From Angiostrongylus vasorum (lineage: Eukaryota; Nematoda; Chromadorea; Rhabditida; Metastrongylidae), in the NCBI GenBank assembly GCA_018806985.1, contig JADANN010000319.1, positions 1 to 64,000 of the forward strand: a stretch of 64,000 nucleotides of DNA, written 5' to 3'. Both the position numbers and the translations under genes were made by a program. The notes beneath the pieces are model-generated. The model saw only the letters and a program-made list of their open reading frames with translations, was not told the origin of the DNA and searched no databases. This document shows positions 1-10,813 of this stretch, in pieces (the first letter of the stretch is position 1; the number at the start of each line of letters is the position of its first letter).

Positions 1-235
1 ATCAGATTGTGTTTGTTAGTCGCTTTTTTTTTGGAATTTTTTTTGGAATTTTTTTTTGAAAAAAAAGGTACCAAAAAAAACATCGTCGTGAGTAGTGAAC
101 CGTCACTACCAATTAATTATTTATCACATGGATCCACTACTAAACTTCCATATATTTTTCACTACGCGAAAACCTGAAGGATTTCTAACAGTAATCACTC
201 GTTGATGATGCAGGCCAGAATAATAAATAGTAAAA
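1..235. other. left edge, no gene seen
   Basis: AT-rich sequence with T-rich and A-rich runs at about 25-80. I see no exon or repeat unit here. Confidence 0.5.
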
Positions 236-512
236 ACGATAAATCTCTAGGTGTTGATCAATCCCCTGAGAGATGCGCCATGCATTCGACTTCATTAAGC
301 ATCGCTGGTGGTGATTGAATGCATAGCTAGCCTTTACAACGACTCTCTGTGGCCTACCGATGTACCGAGTCAGCACTGCTATTCTCCCAGACAGGTCTGC
401 TACCAATTTTCCGAGCCCTGGAGGGATGGAGGGCTTAGTGAACATGGTGCGCAAGGACCGATCCCATGTGTATTGCAGGGCGCCCCCGACCACTGCGCTA
501 CACGCACCTTGC
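236..512 (-). mobile_element. SINE-A copy 1 (tRNA-derived SINE)
   Basis: About 280 bp. Read on the minus strand, the head at the high coordinate carries a pol III A-box-like segment (GCGCAGTGGTCGG) and a B-box-like segment near 450-465. A central block containing AAATTGGTA.CAGAC follows, then a body ending in TTTATC-type tail sequence. It is the leftmost of eleven related copies, all in this orientation. Confidence 0.75.
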
Positions 513-741
513 AATGTTAACACGGCATGTAGGAATAGAAGAAAGATCTCATACCTTTTTCATCACAGACATGATTATACGTCCATATCGAAACCTCGCA
601 TCAAAAAAGACAGTGGTCGCATCCGGAGCTTTTGATGTCGATTCTGCTGTGCCGACGCGTTGTACATCAGAGCAGCACGGCTCACAGAATGACAATATGC
701 CCTTACAGAATACATATCGATTATTCCCCCATCGTTATCAG

Positions 742-1013
742 GAAACAAAGAGTAGTAATAAAACCAGAAACGAACAAATCACGAACATTTTCAACATCCT
801 CTAAATCTAACAATATGGCAGCAATAGGATCCGACTTCGACGAACGCCAAACGGAATCTGGCAACGCAGTTCCCTTTAGGTCAATTCCCATCAACTCAGA
901 AAAGAAGAAGGGAAAAAAAGAAAAACGCCTCTGTTACCCTTTTCGACAGATATGCATTTCTGAAGGAAACCAAAGGCTGTCTGCAAACCGGACATGTACT
1001 ATTTGGCAAACCT
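742..1013 (+). CDS. internal exon of gene 1 (unknown basic protein)
   Basis: About 90 codons read open from a pyrimidine-rich acceptor (CCATCGTTATCAG) to a strong donor (CCT|GTAAGC). The peptide is rich in Ser, Lys and Arg, with a lysine cluster (KKKGKKEKR) around 900-930 and several cysteines near its end. It enters in phase 2, so at least one earlier exon lies to the left, probably outside the window. It leaves in phase 1. I recognise no family; low complexity and charge suggest a disordered intracellular region. Confidence 0.5.
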
Positions 1014-1212
1014 GTAAGCACAGCATAATTGGGACCTATACATAAAGATGAGAGAAATATAGCCTAGCCGGGACCACTACTTTACACCATATCTCTTTAC
1101 ATTATTATACATATACAAATGTAATACACATTCTAAATGTCGACCGATCAAAAGATAAATCGTGGTCCTCAAATCAATTCGTATTCGTATATTTTGAGCT
1201 TGAATGTGTTAG

Positions 1213-1323
1213 ACTGTTGGATTATCGAATTCGTAACAGAGAGGAATCCCTAAGAGATCATAACCGACATCCAGAACTTTTCATAAACCCAATGATACTA
1301 GGAAGTAGCGGACACGTTCAGAA
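1213..1323 (+). CDS. internal exon of gene 1
   Basis: This reads LLDYRIRNREESL... and ends at the donor CAGAA|GTACGT in phase 2, matching the next exon exactly (AA|A gives Lys). The acceptor at 1211-1212 (GTGTTAG) gives phase 2, while the previous exon leaves in phase 1. A weaker acceptor before 1155 would be phase compatible, so the 5' boundary is unsure. Hydrophilic; no domain recognised. Confidence 0.5.
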
Positions 1324-1403
1324 GTACGTATGTTTTCTTAATGAAATTATCACCTTTCTAGTCTTCCATAAGGGCAAGAAAGAAGAAACTCTTACCTTCT
1401 CAG

Positions 1404-1605
1404 AATGAGGGATGGTTCACAAAATCAACGAGGACTCTCCTTCGATGAATACGTGAGCAACAGGGGTTTAGAATATGGGCGACGATGTCGTCGAGGAGAC
1501 TCGTCCTCATCGCGCTTGTCGGAACTCGTCCAGCGTATGTGGTTAGCATCAGAGGGCCCAGGCAGCTATACAGACTCTGTTACGACTGTGTGCTTTCTTA
1601 ACATT
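1404..1605 (+). CDS. exon of gene 1
   Basis: A canonical acceptor (CCTTCTCAG) precedes the exon and a canonical donor (AACATT|GTATGT) closes it. The peptide begins MRDGSQNQRG and contains an Arg-rich stretch followed by DSSSSRLSELVQRMW. The intron before it is 80 nt, typical of nematodes. The acceptor sits one base before an ATG, so this could also be a trans-spliced first exon, but phase agreement with the 1213-1323 exon favours an internal one. The following intron begins with foldback D1. Confidence 0.6.
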
Positions 1606-1607
1606 GT

Positions 1608-1790
1608 ATGTACTTCAACGAAGCTGAGATATTTGCAAAACTCTGGACCGCAGGTGCCTATGGTGGGGAACGAACGCCCTGTTGATGCGCTATTGATGAT
1701 CTGCGGTCCAGAGTTTTGCAAATATCTCAGCTTCGTTGAAGTTATATTTCGCAATATACCCTGCCATCAAAGATAGTAGGCAGTAATTAA
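1608..1790. mobile_element. foldback D1 with perfect 42-nt hairpin arms
   Basis: Positions 1612-1653 and 1701-1742 are exact reverse complements. The right side ends in the family D terminal sequence (GGCAGTAATTAAAAAGG). It starts within six bases of the splice donor of the preceding exon, and its left terminal segment is missing. Confidence 0.8.
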
Positions 1791-1818
1791 AAAGGTTAAA
1801 ATTGTTTGTACTTTTTAG

Positions 1819-1830
1819 GAGAATGTATAA
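1819..1830 (+). CDS. possible terminal micro-exon of gene 1
   Basis: A good acceptor (GTACTTTTTAG) is followed in phase 0 by three codons (ENV) and TAA, which would end the protein as ...VCFLNIENV. Phase agrees with the exon ending at 1605. Being only 12 nt, it could be coincidence. Confidence 0.35.
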   Translation, partial: ENV

Positions 1831-2282
1831 CGAAGTGGATAGAGGCGTCCTGTAATACGTATGGGATCGATCCGTAAGGGACTGGTCTATGTGGGGATAT
1901 ATCCTTTATCCTTTATATATTTTTTACGTAGCCCCCAACTTCCTCTTGTACTTTCATATAGTATTTTTTGTTGCCTATATCGTTTTATTGTTAGATACTG
2001 TACATAATGATGACTAGACTTAGTGAAAAGTGCATTCACTCACAACGAACAGTAGTGAGAGTGGAGGGTTTACTGTACCCCTCTTCATAAGTTCTAATGA
2101 AGTAGCATGAGAGAGTAGCAATGATTCTACGGATAAGAACGAAAGTGAAGTTAGCGTCCAGTAGTCAAACAATGCTGTACATTACTGTGTTTAGAAATTT
2201 AATAACAGTAAATTTGAATCCGTATTTCAAAAATCGACTTTCCTTTAACCTCGAAATAACTAATCAATACGTATTCTTCCAT
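1831..2282. other. AT-rich spacer, nothing recognised
   Basis: This would hold the 3' UTR of gene 1. No open exon or repeat unit seen. Confidence 0.4.
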
Positions 2283-2662
2283 CGATAGGCTAACATGATG
2301 TCGATAAAAAGGTTTATTCGGCTAACGTTTCGCCGTCTTCCTCTCACTCAGAGTCGACGACCGGAGTCGATGGTCCACAGTCGTTCGTCCTGTCGATGCG
2401 GCGTCTTCGTCGTCGTATCGAGTCGGGTCTTCTTCAGTTCAACGGTTGTTCTGTACATCTTGCTGTATAAAAAAGCATTACCAGTTGAGACTGCCTCATT
2501 CGAGTGGTGCTGTTTCCACTGGATTCGACTCGGTGAGACGACGAACACCCACATGGCGACAACGGCCAGCTGTGGACCATCGACCCGGATCAACTTTGCT
2601 CTGAAGAAGGCGAACACGTCGAACCATTAGCCAAATAAACCCTTTTATCAACCTCATGTTAA
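2283..2662. mobile_element. foldback F1 (inverted-dimer element with degraded hammerhead cores)
   Basis: The left arm starts TTTATTCGGCTAACGTTTCG and the right arm ends in its reverse complement form (CGAACCATTAGCCAAATAAA). The interior halves are also inverted (GAGTCGA...TCGACTC). On the plus strand the right arm carries CTGAAGA, a short stem and CGAAC at about 2601-2626; GAAA has become GAAC, so this ribozyme copy looks dead. Confidence 0.75.
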
Positions 2663-3116
2663 CTTATCAATGAAAACTTATCAATGAATGAAAGAATACA
2701 AATAGCAATTTGAAGTTGATCGAAAACATTCGTTTTGATACATAGCACTAACAGTGTAGTTAAATCATTAGCCTTCCAGTACCACGGTCTTTCGGGCTCA
2801 TGGTATATTTCGAAACATCAATCTGTTATCCATAAATCATCGCCAGCTGTGTATATACTTGGCCGACATGGGCCACAAAAAACATCGTCCTATCCCGTAG
2901 GTCGTCGTAGAGTCTGAAGAAGGCGATACCACCCCTAGCACTGCCCACAATAAAGATTTGTAACAACATCGTGTAAACTCTACTCCCGTAGGGACGCTGT
3001 GGTTTCCATAGCGGTTTGGACCAAACGACCGTAAGGATGTTATAGTCTGCATATTCTGTTTATTGGGATCCAGAAATTTTTTTTTCACCGCACCATGTAT
3101 ATTCATTCGATAAGAA
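2663..3116. other. spacer, no gene seen
   Basis: No spliced exon stands out. A short segment at about 2905-2945 resembles part of family F, but too weakly to call. Confidence 0.4.
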
Positions 3117-3392
3117 AAATATAAAGCTCTCGGCGTTGATCATTCCCTGAGGGATGCGCCATGTATTCGACCTCATTAAGCATCGTTTGGAGGTGACTGA
3201 ATGCATATCTGACCTTTGCAATGACTCGCGGTGGCCTACCGATGTATCGAGCCAATGCTTCTATCCTCCCAGGTAAGACTGGCACCAATTTACCAACCCC
3301 GGAGTGATCGAAGCCTTGGTGGGCCATGGGCGCTTGGAACGATAGCGCATGTGTGTTGCAGGGTGCCTCCGACCACTGCGCCACACGCGCCC
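3117..3392 (-). mobile_element. SINE-A copy 2
   Basis: One of the best preserved copies. The A-box region reads TGGCGCAGTGGTCGG on the minus strand at 3370-3384. The central AAATTGGTGCCAGTC block is at about 3270-3290 and the tail lies at the low coordinate. Confidence 0.85.
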
Positions 3393-4533
3393 ATATTCAT
3401 TCGATAGCTAATAGAAAGGACATCGAAATAGGAGGATGAGTCCAGAAAAACCATTCTCTACACTTAATGATTTACTAAGAGCACTTTCAGAAAAGTTCAT
3501 TGATTAGTGGTATGACCAGCAGTTAACACTTATTGAATTTTAATCGCTATGGTAATTGTATAGGATGTGTGAATGTGAAAAACACCGAAAATAGGCTCAG
3601 AATGAGTGCAAAATACTTGAAAGTGCTGATATCAACGTATTTGCATGACAGACCATAGTGACGCAGAGTAGATAATAGCATACATATCAATCATGCCAAC
3701 AGAATGGTGAAGCAAACTCTCTTCTATAACTCTGTCGTAATCAAAACACCTAAAGCTCTCTGGTTACTGAAAAAAATATTTTCTGTTGTCAAGAAACCAG
3801 AAAGTCCGTAGCCGACGAAAATTGCTAGTATTCTATTGGGCCAGCCACGGAAAACGGGGCCAGGGTCCAATGGGTTAATAAGCCAAGACGGTGAGTATGC
3901 AGGCTGAGCTTAAATGGAAGTCGACAATCAATATCTTCATAGAAAGCTTATAAAGTGCATTCAAAAAGCAAATCGCTCGTCATATACGAATGTCCATTCG
4001 GTCACCCTTCTTGGCAGGAAGAAGGTGCATGGGACAAGTTTTCTACTAAAGAATTCTTGCCCTTTGAAAACAAGTTTTTATATGGGCTGCGAGAAGTGCA
4101 TTTGCTTTTTGGCGTCCAGCTGAAAGGAAATCGGTTACGGTGTTGTCTAGTCCAGGAACCACGCTTGTAGTCGTTCCCCCCATCCGCAGCTCGGATTTCA
4201 AGTAAAAGGATCTGGTTTGTTCCCTTTCCTGTGCACATTTTGTGGTCCGAACTGGAGTTTTAAAATTAAAATTACTGGACTAGATCTCCCTCGCGGATCT
4301 CCCCTCATAAAGGGTTCTGATGCCACTTAGTCGAGAGACAATGTGGCGCTTCCCCAGCTGGAGGATAGGGCTTTAGTCACGAACCAAAGGTGGCCTTGCT
4401 TTCCCGAGAGGCAGGTGGATCCAGAGGATAGACTCTCTATTTCTACTGCGCCGATTCTATACATACCTTTTGTAACTCAAAAGATCAGCTTTCTATAAAC
4501 CTCAGCATAAATAGTCGGTATATTTATGTATAC
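3393..4533. other. unresolved region, no supported gene
   Basis: Overlapping ORFs of about 70 codons lie on both strands at 3914-4240; none has convincing splice sites or a recognisable family. The stretch 4250-4500 may be the upstream part of the RTE-a element. Confidence 0.3.
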
Positions 4534-4745
4534 GATCCTATAAACTGATCTTGTTGAGCCAATGCGAGGTTGGTATAGGTCTTCGTTGTTGTTGTCGTTG
4601 CTGTTGGTATTGTTGGTCAATGGCTCACGTTTCGGCGATTTCACCTTCCTGAGAGCCGTGCTGTTATGAGTGGGACCGAAAAGTCAGCCATCGACCAACA
4701 ACACCAACAGCAACGTCAGCAAGATTAGTTTATAAGATCGTATAA
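4534..4745. mobile_element. foldback G1 with GTT/AAC arms
   Basis: The ends are inverted (TATAAACTGATCTTG... and ...AGATTAGTTTATAAG). The arms are GTT-rich on the left and CAA-rich on the right. The centre has a degraded hammerhead-like core on the minus strand (CTCAGGA, stem, GAAAC) flanked by GGCTC and GAGCC. Confidence 0.7.
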
Positions 4746-4769
4746 ATAGATATACCTACGAGTTGTATT

Positions 4770-6545
4770 CTACGAGTCTATCCTTCCAAAAGCCTGCAAT
4801 TACATGCCTGGGAAGTATATGGGAGGCTGTTAGGAGTCGCCTAAAGCAAATAAACCCCCGTCTACTCCGGGAGAGAATCGCAAGTTACCCGAGACTAGAC
4901 CCAGCCCCCACGTTCAGAACTCAGCAAGCTATATGTGGATATGAAAAAGCGAAACAAAGTGGAATAAACGCAAACATTCCGCTAACCCTGAAGTGCTCCC
5001 GATATGGCACAGTTATGAAGGACGAGTGCAGAGAGGCTGCGAAAATGTCAGGGCCATTCTAACCTGAATCGCAAAGAACTAAGGTGACAATCTGTACTTA
5101 CAATGCACGCACACCAGCATCTGAGTCCTCGATAGAAGATATAATCGTGCATGCAAAAAGGATAAGGTACAACGTGGTCGGGCTGCCGGAGATGAGACGA
5201 CTACGCCCATACAACGCCGGATATGACACCGGAGAAGAAGTGTTCCTCGGAACATGCGACATTATAGGAATTAGCATCGTCAGTGTTCTCGTCAGCATGA
5301 GTTTGGCCATGAAAATGGATTCATTCGAACAACTAGCAACACTAATCGCACGTTTAAGATTAAAGAGATGTGAATCGATACTGGCTCTGACAGTCTCCGT
5401 CGTTTACGCACCGACATCAAATTTCGACGAAGCATCCTATGTGGACTTGCAGAAGTTCTACAGAGAACGCCAAATTCTTCAAAGTCACCACTAGAGATTT
5501 TAACGCTAAGGTTGGACCTTGAAGAACGTCTGATGGACACCACATTAGGATCCATGGATTAGAATGGAACGAACAGGGTGAGCGGCTGTCTGAGTTTATC
5601 ATAACGACCAAGACTATCTATCCATGGTAACTCGCAACTCCAAAAGCCGCACCCTCAACGCTGGACGTGGAAGTCTCCCACTAGAGAGTACCATAGCGAA
5701 ATAGACCACTTCATAATAAATTCAGGGTTTTGCCGAGCCGATCTCACTGTTGTCTCAAATTCTACATGGAATAAGACGATAGCCTTCTTTGTGCAAAACC
5801 CATTTCTCGCGGAGAGGGGGAGAAAGTCGAAACCCAAAAATGAGATCTCAAAACCATTATAAAGAGAGATTTATTCAGATTATTAGTTGGCTTTTGGGAA
5901 GATACCGTTATTTGTAACATCGGCAGGAAATGCGACCAACATTCTCAACATTTTTACGTCAGCGCTGAAAGCTGAGAGTTCGAGAGTCACTAGCAGACGT
6001 TTGTCTGTGGAAACCATCGAGCCAATACGCCAAAGTGGAATCGCGAGAGCTGCAGGTAACCGCTAGCTCGCATCCGAACTTCCAAAACAATGCAGGCAGG
6101 CGATAAAAGAAGATCTCGAAGAGAAAAGAGCGGAAGATATGGTCGAAGATGGGCAACCAAAAGTGCGACGCTAAGAGCATCCCTTATCACGCATTTGAGG
6201 GAAGGGATCCGAAACTCCGATCTACGTCAGCGATCAAAAATGAAAGACGCCGTTCTATAGCCCAACTGTCGAAGGCAAGGTTCACCGGGCACGTATTGCG
6301 AATGAACGACAACCGATGACCAAGAGCCGTTAGCGACTAGGTGCTTCGGCATGTCAAACGTTCTGCAGGGAAGACCATCAACGCGATGGTCAGAGTTTTC
6401 CACGAAAAGCTTTGAAAAAAGGTATGATGCCCAACGATTCCCTAGAGCGAGCAGAATCCACTAGGCTAATTTTGCACGTGACAGAGAGGAGTGGAAGGTT
6501 TACTGGCGCCTTCTCGAGTCACTCGACGATTAACAAGACGACATG
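4770..6545 (+). mobile_element. RTE-a: dead RTE-type LINE with the RT domain deleted
   Basis: RTE elements encode an APE-type endonuclease and a reverse transcriptase. After 5' sequence (4770-5080), the endonuclease begins at about 5084 with TICTYNARTPAS and continues through GEEVFLGTCD and VVYAPTS; after a frameshift near 5485, endonuclease C-terminal peptides follow to about 5850. At about 6260-6540 it resumes directly in the family's C-terminal region (FTGHVLRMNDNR, later DDQDD), with stops. The reverse-transcriptase catalytic part is missing, so this is an internally deleted pseudo-element. Confidence 0.85.
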
Positions 6546-6857
6546 TTATACAGGTAATGTGTATTTGTGTTTGAATATGTATTTAGTGGCTATTGCACCA
6601 TCAACTCTACAAAAATTGTTACTATTCACTCCATTTTTTAAAACCCTTTCGAGAAGACGAGGGTGAACGCAAAAGACACTCTTCCAACTGGATCTGAACA
6701 TTACACGCGTGCACGCCAACCCTGAAAAATTGTGCTGAGTTTTAAGTTTCGTTGAAACTTTACACTAATAAACTGTTAGCCTATCAATAGCTTTATCTTG
6801 ATATATAAAATATTTCAAAAAATTGCTGGTATTTTTCTATTGTTATATCCACAATGC
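6546..6857. other. spacer after RTE-a, nothing seen
   Basis: AT-rich, no exon or repeat recognised. Confidence 0.4.
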
Positions 6858-7203
6858 TCTCAAAGGTTCAGCGCCTAATCGTGCATGGGAAGTGCTCGAT
6901 GTTAGATTGCGAAGCGGGAGGATTCATACCCCAGCAGAGTCTCCCAAGGTGAAAAGGAGTCCAGCGTCTTTATCCGGAAATGGAATCACCATAGTGTTGG
7001 TGTAAAACCAGTCGCATGATGGTGATTCTCTCGGTAACCCACAAGGGTGGCGACTACCGAGGGTGGTAACAACATGTGGAAAACTTCCGCTAGGCTGACC
7101 TTAAGATTCCAGGAAGCGGCATTGGCTAAACCAGCAAATGGAAATTGTGCTGGAACCAGCACAACCAGTGGAGACTGGCTATCCAAGTATCCAGGTAAGT
7201 AAA
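6858..7203 (+). mobile_element. SINE-C copy 1 (degraded)
   Basis: Shares the family landmarks: CGTGCATGGGAAGTG near the head, CCAGCAGAGTCTCCCAAG, and a 3' end with TATCCAAGTATCC followed by GTAAGTAAATAAGT. It abuts SINE-A copy 3. Confidence 0.7.
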
Positions 7204-7205
7204 TA

Positions 7206-7489
7206 AGTATAAAAAGGATAAAGCTGTCGGCATTGTTCAGTCCATTAAGGATGCGCCGTGCATTCGCCTTCATTAAGCATCGTTTGGAGCTGATTGAATG
7301 CACATTTGGCCTTTACAATGACTCGCGGTGGGCTTCCGATGTATCGAGCCAGTCCTGCTATCCTCCCTAGACAAGCCTGGTTGCAATTTGCCCATCCCGG
7401 AGTGATTGAAGCCTTGGTGGGCGAGCGGCGTGGAAATCAACTCCATGTGTGTTGCAGGGCGCCTCCGACCACTGCGCCACACGTGTCCT
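7206..7489 (-). mobile_element. SINE-A copy 3
   Basis: Well preserved: the head on the minus strand carries TGGCGCAGTGGTCGG and the tail contains TTTATCC next to SINE-C copy 1. Confidence 0.85.
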
Positions 7490-7647
7490 ATGTAAGTATA
7501 CTTACAATGTAAGGATTACTGTCTCAGTGTCTAATAGCTACGTAATTAAGAAATAATATTAACACATAGCACCTGGTAAGCATTGAGTGCTATGCATTTG
7601 ATTCGAAAATCTCGTGGCTTTCATATGTCAGCCGGTGTTGAATACTA

Positions 7648-7857
7648 CTAGTTTGAATTGAAACTGCTAGAGTCTCCAGAACCTTTCCTATAAAACGCAA
7701 GCCTTTTTTCCTGCCTACGAAACTCCCGTTCCAACCTTTTTGCGTCAAGGCTCGCATTTCGAGCACGGAGGCTTACTGAACAAATGGGATCTCGCCCAGC
7801 AGGATACGGTGGTGTTCCGCAGTGTATCGTTGGTTTTCGTGGTGGCCGAAACTTCAT
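7648..7857 (-). CDS. small ORF or terminal exon, unknown protein (69 codons)
   Basis: The frame starts at an ATG (7855-7857) with an in-frame stop 18 nt upstream and reads MKFRPPRKPTIHC..., then a charged Arg/Lys/Glu-rich stretch (RLEREFRRQEKRLAF) that would form a helix, ending in a Ser/Asn tail before TAG. Composition is far from a random ORF. An internal GTAAGC after ...PICS could serve as a donor, but the frame continues sensibly through it. No family recognised and no partner exon found. Confidence 0.45.
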   Translation of the reverse strand: MKFRPPRKPTIHCGTPPYPAGRDPICSVSLRARNASLDAKRLEREFRRQEKRLAFYRKGSGDSSSFNSN

Positions 7858-8387
7858 AGGGATTTCAGGAACTCAAAAAAGTTCGTTTTTAACTTTTTGA
7901 GACCGTTATTTCCAAACACGCTTAAGTTTTAAATTAATGCTGAATAGAAGTTATGCGTATATGAATAGGAAGACCGAGCTAAACACTTTCTTTGAAAACG
8001 TAGAACTCTGGGCTCCTGAAATACTATTTTGATATCAACCGTAGATTTCTCATCTTCGAACTCAATTATTATTTGAAGAGTTCGCACTGATCACTTAGGA
8101 AATGAAATGCGCATGATCGCTTGATTCCTCAACCAGATGGCCAGTGCGCGTCTCCATGGTGACGTCTGGTTAGATTTGCACGAAGCACACTTTCTATCTC
8201 CATATCTTCCAAGCACGATGATTCCTGCAAATTCTACACGGTTTTCGACTCTTCGGAGGAAAGGTTTGTGTAAACTTCTATGGTTACAAATCTTCATGGT
8301 GTAGTATTCAATGTTAACATTCATTTATTACCTCTGCACACTTTAGTAATCGACTGACGGAAGTAAACTACACTAAAGTGATCACTA
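7858..8387. other. spacer with a small inverted repeat
   Basis: A hairpin is formed by CACTTTAGT at about 8339 and ACTAAAGTG at about 8372. A 77-codon minus-strand ORF at 8091-8324 lacks supporting splice signals. Confidence 0.35.
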
Positions 8388-8515
8388 GTTCTTGCCACAA
8401 ACCACATCTGTGCCGTGTGAACCATTTAGTGGAGAAACACGGGGATGAAGATCACAATTTTCCTAAGAAGACCTTTGTTTTTTCTGTTACTGGCCAGAAA
8501 TTGCCTTTCGAACAG
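8388..8515 (+). CDS. candidate exon with Cys/His-rich peptide
   Basis: This reads SCHKPHLCRVNHLVEKHGDE... to ...KLPFEQ and closes at a good donor (GAACAG|GTGAAC). Spacing of Cys and His suggests a small metal-binding fold, but it matches no finger pattern I can name. The acceptor (GATCACTAG) is weak and no neighbouring exon was linked. Confidence 0.3.
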
Positions 8516-8730
8516 GTGAACGGATTCATCTGTCGTATAGTTGATCACACTCATTTGTAGCTCCTCAGAGTCCACCAGAGGTATGCATGGAGTTTAGTTA
8601 TTGAAGGCGACTCCAGATCTCACCTGATGTACTTCACCGTTACTTTTTTTTAATCTTATCGCCATGTAGATAAGAATGGTGCGAACCACTTACAAGCACA
8701 CTCAAGCACGTATGCATAAATCTGATTTCA

Positions 8731-9013
8731 TGCATAAAAAGATGAAGGATAAAGCTGTCTGCGTTGATTAGTCTCTAAGGAATGCCCCATGCCTTCGACT
8801 TCCTCAAGCGTTGTAGAGGTGGCTGAACACATGTCTGGCCTATAAAACGATTTGGGTGGGCTGCCGGTCTATCGAATCGGTGCTGCTATCCTCCAAAACA
8901 AATCTGCTACCAACTTTCCGACCCTGGAGGGTTGGAAGGTTTGGTCAGCCTGGAGCGTAGAATCGAACTAGTGTGTATTGGGCACCTCTAATCATTGCGT
9001 TACACGCGTCCTC
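8731..9013 (-). mobile_element. SINE-A copy 4 (diverged)
   Basis: Same layout: tail side AAGATGAAGGATAAAGC, central AAATCTGCTACCAAC, head ending at TTACACGCGTCC. Confidence 0.75.
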
Positions 9014-10040
9014 GATCACGTGCTTAAAAGAAGAACATATATTGAATTTAACTACGCCTAATTGCAAGCACGATATCGCTTTTTGGTCCACCTTTAACGC
9101 ACTGACCGTTAATCACTGAGAAGTACGACATGTAGCCTACTAACAAGTCGACTCAAGCCTCGCCATTCACATAGTAAGTCACATAATGAGGACTTACGGA
9201 ATACCAGAGCGATGTTCGTTTTTTTCTATGAAATGGGTGACACAAACAGGAGGAATAGTCCACTTGGTGATATATGATTTGTATGATCTACATTGGTGTG
9301 TTGGTTTATTCGAATACAGGAAAGAATAACAATACATTACAAATTGCAATCCTAAAGCGCTTGAGGTTAATCATTCCAGTTACTTATTCTCCTTTTGGCC
9401 TTTGTCTTTCCAGTTCGAATAATGAGCCTTCAATAGCGCTTTATTGTTTTACCATACTCCGTAAAAAAACTGCAGTTACTTTTATCTACTTCATATTTCC
9501 AAACATTTACGACTTCCCACTGTCTGGAGCGTTCAGCTTCTTATGTGTTCAGTTATGTATGTCAAATCAACGTGTATACAGCGAATGGAAATCCTCCGTC
9601 AACGTCACTCATACGGAAAGCATTTGGGCTTTCGATCGACTTTTCTTCATAATTCGACATGCGTTCTAAGAGTTTAAACCAATGATTTTTTTTACTCCAT
9701 GAACGGCTGCCTGCTGTCTAACGGGACAACTGGCACAGGCAATAAATTTGTCACCGTTGGCGGGATTGTTACTGCGTGTCTGACGTGGGGGTGGTCATCC
9801 AGCAAGGTTTCCTAAGCTAACAGTAATGTCACCTTTCTATTTCTAAAACGTTGGAAGATAACGAAGAGTAATTCGGCACTGGGGATCACTGTTATCCTGA
9901 TAAAAGCATAGTAACTAGCTGGGAAGAGATGATCATATAGGAGAGTCTTAGTACGGCTTCCTGAACTCCAATTCGTAACCCGCATGATTATTAGCGGTTC
10001 GTAAAGAGCCGATAAAGGCCGATCCAACTATTCAAGTACA
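9014..10040. other. no supported gene; one unresolved 131-codon ORF
   Basis: An ORF at 9274-9669 (+) is Ile/Phe-rich with low coding character. A 71-codon minus ORF at 9812-10027 is likewise unsupported. No repeat recognised. Confidence 0.3.
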
Positions 10041-10228
10041 ATGGTATCACTTCGCAATGATAGGTTTGACAACAGTTTCCTACAAATACTCGATAATGCC
10101 CAACATCCGCCCTACTCGGCTGCTCAAAAGAGAATTAGCGCCATTGATAGTTGCGAGTTGTACTCAGGATGCACTGTAGAAATTCATGCAAAGTTATTCA
10201 CTGAGAAAAACGAGCACAGAAGAAGAAG
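10041..10228 (+). CDS. candidate first exon, unknown protein
   Basis: Begins at ATG with MVSLRNDRFDNSF and continues through NAQHPPYSAAQ, an IDSCELYSG segment and an EIHAKLF segment to an Arg-rich end at a donor (AGAAG|GTAATT), leaving in phase 2. The amino-acid mix looks coding. Family not recognised and no phase-matching next exon found; the exon at 13867-14007 could belong to the same gene only through an unseen exon. Confidence 0.45.
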
Positions 10229-10356
10229 GTAATTTAAGCAACTGCGCTCAAATAGTGCTACCTGCTCTAAGACTGTTAGCTTTCGTCTAATGGCTTCCAA
10301 TAATTCTCACAAGAATGAACTTGTCGATAAAAAATATCAGAAGATGAGATGGCAAA

Positions 10357-10500
10357 GGATAAAACATTGGACTTTAATCCATCCTATGCATATACACCAT
10401 GCATTCGACTCGATTCATAGCACCTCAGAGGTGATTTTGTGCATATTTGCGCAAACCACTGACTTGAGGGGGCATACTGGTGTATAAATTCAGTGATCTT
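10357..10500 (-). mobile_element. SINE-A copy 5 (fragment)
   Basis: Only the tail-side half remains: AAAGGATAAAAC, CATGCATTCGACTCG and an AGAGGTGATT segment match the family; the tRNA-like head is gone. Confidence 0.6.
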
Positions 10501-10739
10501 GACCTTCTAGACATGTTTAACATCAGTTCTACCCCGCCGGATGAGTGGTTTCGTTTGGCCGTGGTGCCAATTCAAACAAATGACCATGTGGGTATTACAG
10601 AACATTTGAAACAAGTGCGTTACACAAATCATGGGATGTTGTAGGGAATTAAAGTTACAGTAGTTAATCGAGCCATCAAAATAAAGATCGTCAGCAATAA
10701 TTTGTTTTTGTACAACATTTGTTAATCAAGTAAGTGCTC
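10501..10739. other. spacer, nothing seen
   Basis: No exon or repeat unit recognised. Confidence 0.35.
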
Positions 10740-10782
10740 TGTTATAAACTGCCCTTGTTGAGCAGATGGGAGGTTGTATAAG

Positions 10783-10813
<31 letters not shown>

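Noticed and set aside
1217..1408. 63-codon single-exon reading of gene 1
   Set aside because: The last 28 codons run through a canonical 80-nt intron; the spliced reading is better supported.
3365..3395. tRNA gene at the heads of SINE-A copies
   Set aside because: Only A and B box features are present; the body continues as a SINE and no cloverleaf with an acceptor stem forms by eye.
9274..9669. 131-codon plus ORF
   Set aside because: Length is notable but composition is AT-driven (Ile, Phe, Ser, Leu) with no domain and no splice support.
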